Shown here: piece by piece, positions 59,585 through 64,000 of the stretch
Layout: each line of letters begins with the position of its first letter
Numbering within the stretch: position 1 is the first letter of the stretch
From: Eumeta japonica
Taxonomy: Eukaryota; Arthropoda; Insecta; Lepidoptera; Psychidae
Direction of reading: 5' to 3'
Assembly (NCBI GenBank): GCA_005406025.1
Contig: BGZK01000106.1
Coordinates: 434,001-498,000 of the forward strand
DNA length: 64,000 nucleotides
Notes under the pieces: model-generated
Databases searched by the model: none
What the model was told of the DNA's origin: nothing
Seen by the model: only the letters and a program-made list of their open reading frames with translations
Made by a program: the position numbers and the translations under genes

Positions 59585-60960
59585 TTAACGCTTTAATGTA
59601 TAAAACATATAAATCATTTCAAATGCCATGTGGCAATAAAGTCCACGACTTGCGGCCCATCAGACTCATTATATTGACCAATCGCAATCAACTTGAGCAC
59701 TCTTGAATTTGCACTTGAGATATTGTCCTAATCAATAGATTTTATAGATCGTACCTGACTCTCAAAGTTAAGTTCACTATTAATTATGATACATATCACT
59801 TGTGAATGAAGTTAAGTGCGATTATTAATTGGGACACCCCGTCAAATGTAAACTTAAGAGCGCTCTCAGAATTAAATGCGATAGGCGATCGACCAAACGA
59901 CACCTTAAATGCGGGAAGGTGTTTTTTTATTCGTATTCACATTAGAAATCAATGTAAAATATAATTTTTTAACACCGTATAAAGCTTTTCGAACAGGCAA
60001 ATAGTTTATATAGCGGGAGAATTGGTATTGACCTCGATTTGTGATCTCACGGTCAGTCGGCTTTTTGCCAAACCTTGTGAAGGAAAATTTATTTATACCT
60101 ATGCATTAAAGACACAAAACGTAGGGAAGTAATAAAAAAAAACATTAACTGCTTTTCCTTGGTTGGCTTTTTCCTGTGTAAGTAATTGTAAACAATAACG
60201 CGTTGTGTATTAAATATAAATAAAAAAATATTAAAATATAAATGTAACATATATCTGTGTTGGAGTAAAAACTTTGAACGATGAATTGTGTTTTCTGTCA
60301 AAAAATTGGAAATGAATGAAAAAACCAAAAGTATAAAAAAAGTCTGTTTATCTATTGGTGCAAAAGTATTTAGGTCCCTAAAAGTTACTAATGCTAATAC
60401 CAACGTTGACAAAAGTCTCATTTATATATCATATTCAGTTTAACGTACACACAGTAAAAAGAATAAAGTTACATATAACTTAAATGTTATTGAAAACAAA
60501 AATTGTGAATATTCATTATATTGAACCCACAATTTGAAACTCAACGAATTAGAATAATTAATTACTACAAAACTTACATATATATTGCCTATATATGTAA
60601 CGATTCCAAAAGATAAGTCTAAATTTATTATTTTTTATGAAAACTGTCATTTTACGGATTCCATCTTAGGGCTTTGTTATATTTATATACATTCTAATTT
60701 GTTAATTTTGACTATTTTGTTTACTAATTAACAACGTCTCACCTCATTTAAAAGGGATAATAATTTCAAAGTATTATTTTTACTTTTTACCGGATCGTTT
60801 TATCCCGATAATTTTTAAGTCCCTAGATTTATTTTTATTTAACACTATTTAAAGTTTAATATTAATAGAATTTTTACAACTACAATACGGTATACGTTGT
60901 TGTTTGAAATCAAATACCCTTTTGTAATTTATGACTCGTGCTAATAATTTGCGCTGTAAA
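59585..60960. other. stretch without recognisable features
   Basis: AT-rich; the 110-codon minus-strand frame at 60421-60089 has no codon bias or domain. Confidence 0.4.
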
Positions 60961-60965
60961 CTAAC

Positions 60966-61001
60966 GATGGCGAAAATAAACATTTGTTTATTTTCGCCAT
61001 C
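60966..61001. repeat. perfect 16-bp-arm hairpin GATGGCGAAAATAAAC
   Basis: Arms 60966-60981 and 60986-61001 are perfect inverted repeats with a 4-base loop (ATTT). GCGAAAATGGCATC 200 bases away, just before the mariner fragment, resembles one arm. Confidence 0.8.
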
Positions 61002-61209
61002 AGAGGTGAAGCCAATCTATAGAACGATGTCCTATTAACTGATCTTGATGAAGTATTAAGAGAGATATGGCATAATAACAAAAAAAAAGTTTTTGACAAA
61101 TAACATATAAAGTCTCTATGTCTACTTTCTATATGAATTTGTGCAGCCAAGCGGGAATTGGACACTTTTTCTGGTATCTGGTTCAAGTTTATCGTCGACA
61201 ACTGAAGCG

Positions 61210-61650
61210 AAAATGGCATCGGTATGAGTCAAGTGCACGAAATCCTTTACGAACAAACATTTAGCGGTCAGGAAGCTTTAAACTTGGTGAATATACCTCA
61301 TAATTTGATCGAAGCTCAAAAACTCTGTCCTGTTAATTGGTGTCGCAATATCATGCAAAGATTTGCCGGTGGTGACGCAAATGCTCTATACGACATAGAT
61401 ACAGGTGACAATATCTAGATTTATTGTTACCATCCCGAAACCAAAAGACAGTCTGCTCAGTGGGTGTTTCCTTTCGAGGAGTTGCCTACTAAAGAAAAAC
61501 GAGGTCGAAGCGTCAGATAAAAGACTATGGCCCTATTCTCCGGAATGACAGATTACTGTAATTGTTTTATCATTGTTGTAGAAATTTAAAAAAAAAAGCA
61601 GTCACTGTAGACCCAACAATCGTTTGCCTCTTGTTTTGCAAAATGTTCTG
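61210..61650 (+). pseudogene. mariner transposase central remnant
   Basis: Reads G-M-S-Q-V-H-E-I-L-Y-E, then H-N-L-I-E-A-Q-K-L, V-N-W-C-R-N-I-M-Q-R-F and a T-G-D block, then after a stop I-Y-C-Y-H-P-E-T-K, Q-W-V-F-P-F-E-E-L-P-T-K and R-G-R-S-V. These are mariner catalytic-region motifs; the aspartate of T-G-D-E is kept but the following E-T-W is changed and stops interrupt the frame. Both ends are missing. Confidence 0.78.
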
Positions 61651-61654
61651 GAAT

Positions 61655-62990
61655 AATAAAATATACAAAGAAAGTTATCATATAGCAGAATTTTAATCCA
61701 ATGCTTACGAGTAAATTTAAGCTAACTATTGCAATAGTAATTACTGTTACTAAACCGCTCAAACTTATTATTCCTCAGTTAAATTAAACAATTTATACAT
61801 ATTTTCTCTTCAATAATATCTTCCGTTTCGCCGGCACTTATAGGGATTTAGGATTTTCGTTTAGGTTGTACTGTAAACTAGGAGCGGAGGTCCATATTAG
61901 GTATTTTTTGAAAATTTAAGACTTCATAGTGTGAGATTTAAAAAAGGAATGTTTAATTTACGTACATTAAACTATGAGAACCTGGACGACCGAGCATTGC
62001 TCAACTTCTTTCGGATTTGCCGTAGGTATATGATGACTTCCTATAGGAAATACTTAAATACATGATACAAGTATTTTATTTATATGTTATACACCTATTT
62101 TACATGTGACATAACACATAATGCTATGTCGCGTTGAAAACCAGTAACATAGCAACAAATACTATAAAAAATATTTATATTTTCCATAACAATGCATTTA
62201 ATGTGTCACGTGACGCACTTAACGATTTTTTTTTAATTTTCTTAAATTACTCCCAAAATCAGAATATTTGTAAATTAAACAGTAAAGTATTAATAAAATG
62301 CTTAAATAGATATATACGTCCATGAATGGATACTTATTAACACATTCTTCGACCGATGTGAGTGCTCTTATGAAGGTTCATATTTATGTCGGATATACGA
62401 AACCCTAAAAAAAAACTGATGCTCATATACCCAATACCTGTTTCAATTGTTATCGATTTCTTATCGACTTTCAATATCTATCTTTAATGAATAATCTCAC
62501 TGTCACTGTCAGATAACGAAAAACATTTTTTTCCGCGTTAATTATGTTAACACACAACGCGTTTTGTATATAGTAACTTAAACACGAATACGGTGTGAAC
62601 ACACCCTTATTAATGCATCAGTTTACAAATTATAATCTGATATTTACTATGTAAATATACATTCAACGCGAAATGACATTCAGCAGTTTGCGTCTATAGA
62701 GCTTTTTTTTTTTTAACTGACTATGTTAGGTTCTAGCTAGGTTCTAGGAAGAAGCTTCTAGCTTCTTCCTTATGCTACACGCCGTAGTAGCTCTACAATG
62801 ATTCAACCAAGTCATTTGTATTAATCTCAGATGATAAATATCGTTTAAAATACAATCCATCTGTATGAGTACGTATTCCGACACATTCTCTCAAACAACC
62901 TTATGCAAGGCAGAAAGATATTTGTGCGTCCATAGACTTACATTTTAATTTCATCATCTTTATAACGGAGATTGCGGTCAGTCTGTGTGT
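61655..62990. other. stretch without recognisable features
   Basis: AT-rich. A near-palindrome around GGAAGAAGCTTCTAGCTTCT at 62747-62769 is present. No gene is supported. Confidence 0.4.
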
Positions 62991-63033
62991 CCACATAAAA
63001 ACATGTCACGTGCGCGACCGGCCAAAGTTAATC

Positions 63034-63054
63034 TACGTACGTACGTACGTACGT
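63034..63054. repeat. (ACGT)5 simple repeat
   Basis: TACGTACGTACGTACGTACG plus T, a self-complementary CpG-containing microsatellite. GACCGGCCAA just before it recurs at about 51670. Confidence 0.85.
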
Positions 63055-63149
63055 GAAAATACCGCGTGAATGATGCACAGACCATAGGTGGCCTGAGGTA
63101 TCGTATGCATTCATGTCATCAATATATTGTTGCATTCTTTTGCCGTTGA

Positions 63150-63275
63150 GAGTACGATGCTGCAGCCAATGACCGTTGCAAGGTCACGTCCGTGTTCGAT
63201 CTTTTGACCGACCGCGCCGACGAAAACGGACGGTCGATGACGTCCGATGCGGGTCCGTTGCGGTCGTCCATGAAA
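63150..63275. other. GC-rich block, coding-like on both strands
   Basis: On the minus strand an ATG at 63271-63269 opens M-D-D-R-N-G-P-A-S-D-V-I-D-R-P with GC-rich third positions, through R-S-N-T-D-V-T-L-Q. On the plus strand the same DNA is open as well (V-F-D-L-L-T-D-R-A-D-E-N-G). It is compositionally unlike its surroundings and could be a coding exon, but the strand, splice sites and product are unresolved. Confidence 0.3.
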
Positions 63276-63389
63276 ATATTGCAATATATAAAAGAATTTG
63301 CCTCAGCACAATTTTCGTGGGGTTTTAGGAATTTACAAAAAAAAAAATATGGCGCGTTATACACACCTAGATTTAACACTTATAACGTC

Positions 63390-64000
63390 ATAAAACCCCT
63401 GATGCAAAGAATACTTTTAAGAAATAAAAAAATAATAATAATACGCATTGTCCTTCTAAGTTTCATTCAAGAAGTAGGTAATACGCGAGGGGAGACCGCT
63501 GTCTTAATTAAGACTTAGCTCAACAATATTATTGTGGCATCATAGACGATTAAATTATAAGTGTAATATCTGCATACAGACGTGTTAAATTTTTATTCGT
63601 ACAGTATTCATTGTATTGCGTCTAGTTGTGTGGTGGTGAACCAAAAAAAATTAAAATTGAGTTTTTTTATTTGACATCCTTAATTCACTGTCAATTTCAT
63701 TGGAAAACTTAGAAATAAATCCAATACCAATAATTCAGATCGACTTGAGCGCCAACGTGCTTCATGTCATCGGCAAGAAACCGTCAACGCACTTGAAGTT
63801 AGACGTAATTTTGTTTCTTTGCTCTTATTGCAAGTGATACATCGCTTGAAATAAATCCATGAGATCGTCCGTAAATATTTTAATATACGCCTCTTGGATA
63901 TCATGGCGGAGCTACGGCAACGCCATCGGTCGGTTAACCGCGGCAACTCGAGGTCGTTTTTCTCATAGACGTGACCATATGATTCGCATAAACGTTACTG
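63390..64000. other. right edge, no recognisable features
   Basis: AT-rich to moderately CG-containing sequence near the edge (about 63740-63960), with no exon I can support before the window ends. Confidence 0.35.

Noticed and set aside
63119..63379. Third alternative first exon of the transporter
   Set aside because: None of the minus-strand donors in the block leaves the phase needed by exon 2; kept only as an unassigned coding-like block.

Overview
The window looks like lepidopteran (moth or butterfly) nuclear DNA. It is AT-rich, its genes have small exons and long introns, and it carries mariner, hAT-like, pogo-like, Helitron, Ty3/gypsy and non-LTR debris of kinds I associate with moth genomes. 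This assignment is inferred from content; no single marker proves it.

Left edge (1-1114, + strand): the last coding exon (738-1114) of a gene that begins outside the window. It encodes about 125 charged, mostly helical residues that I do not recognise. A 3' UTR and intergenic stretch follows, carrying a small palindromic MITE.

Main gene (47155 down to 7809, - strand): a complete facilitated trehalose transporter Tret1-like gene of the sugar-porter branch of the major facilitator superfamily. I could join ten coding exons with matching phases at every junction: 47155-47041, 20395-20234, 16887-16685, 15686-15500, 13956-13835, 13060-12881, 12100-12008, 10133-9907, 8316-8164 and 7851-7809. They total 1485 nt, that is 494 residues plus stop. 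Two points stand out. First, an alternative first coding exon (40445-40400) has the same phase and would replace the 38-residue distal start with a 15-residue one, giving a 471-residue protein, which implies two promoters. Second, intron 8 appears to use a GC-AG splice pair.

Intron 1 (26.6 kb from the distal start, 20.0 kb from the proximal one) is full of mobile-element debris: a mariner C-terminal fragment, copies of one non-LTR retrotransposon family, a foldback element in two copies, a TA-flanked MITE, a Helitron helicase fragment with a 4-bp frameshift, a 3-unit tandem array whose units each end in a poly(A) signal and A-tract, and one copy of a 0.75-kb repeat. It also holds CpG-rich blocks at about 20980-21310, 28470-29000, 36060-36320 and 46240-46730 that may be regulatory. 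A candidate first coding exon on the + strand (46485-46573, strong donor) sits inside this intron.

Right part (47177-64000): no complete gene is visible. It holds three copies of the 0.75-kb repeat (one with a nested retroposon tail), a broken pogo-like transposase, second copies of several repeats, a mariner fragment, and a short GC-rich block (63150-63275) open on both strands. I saw no CRISPR array, no rRNA and no intact tRNA.
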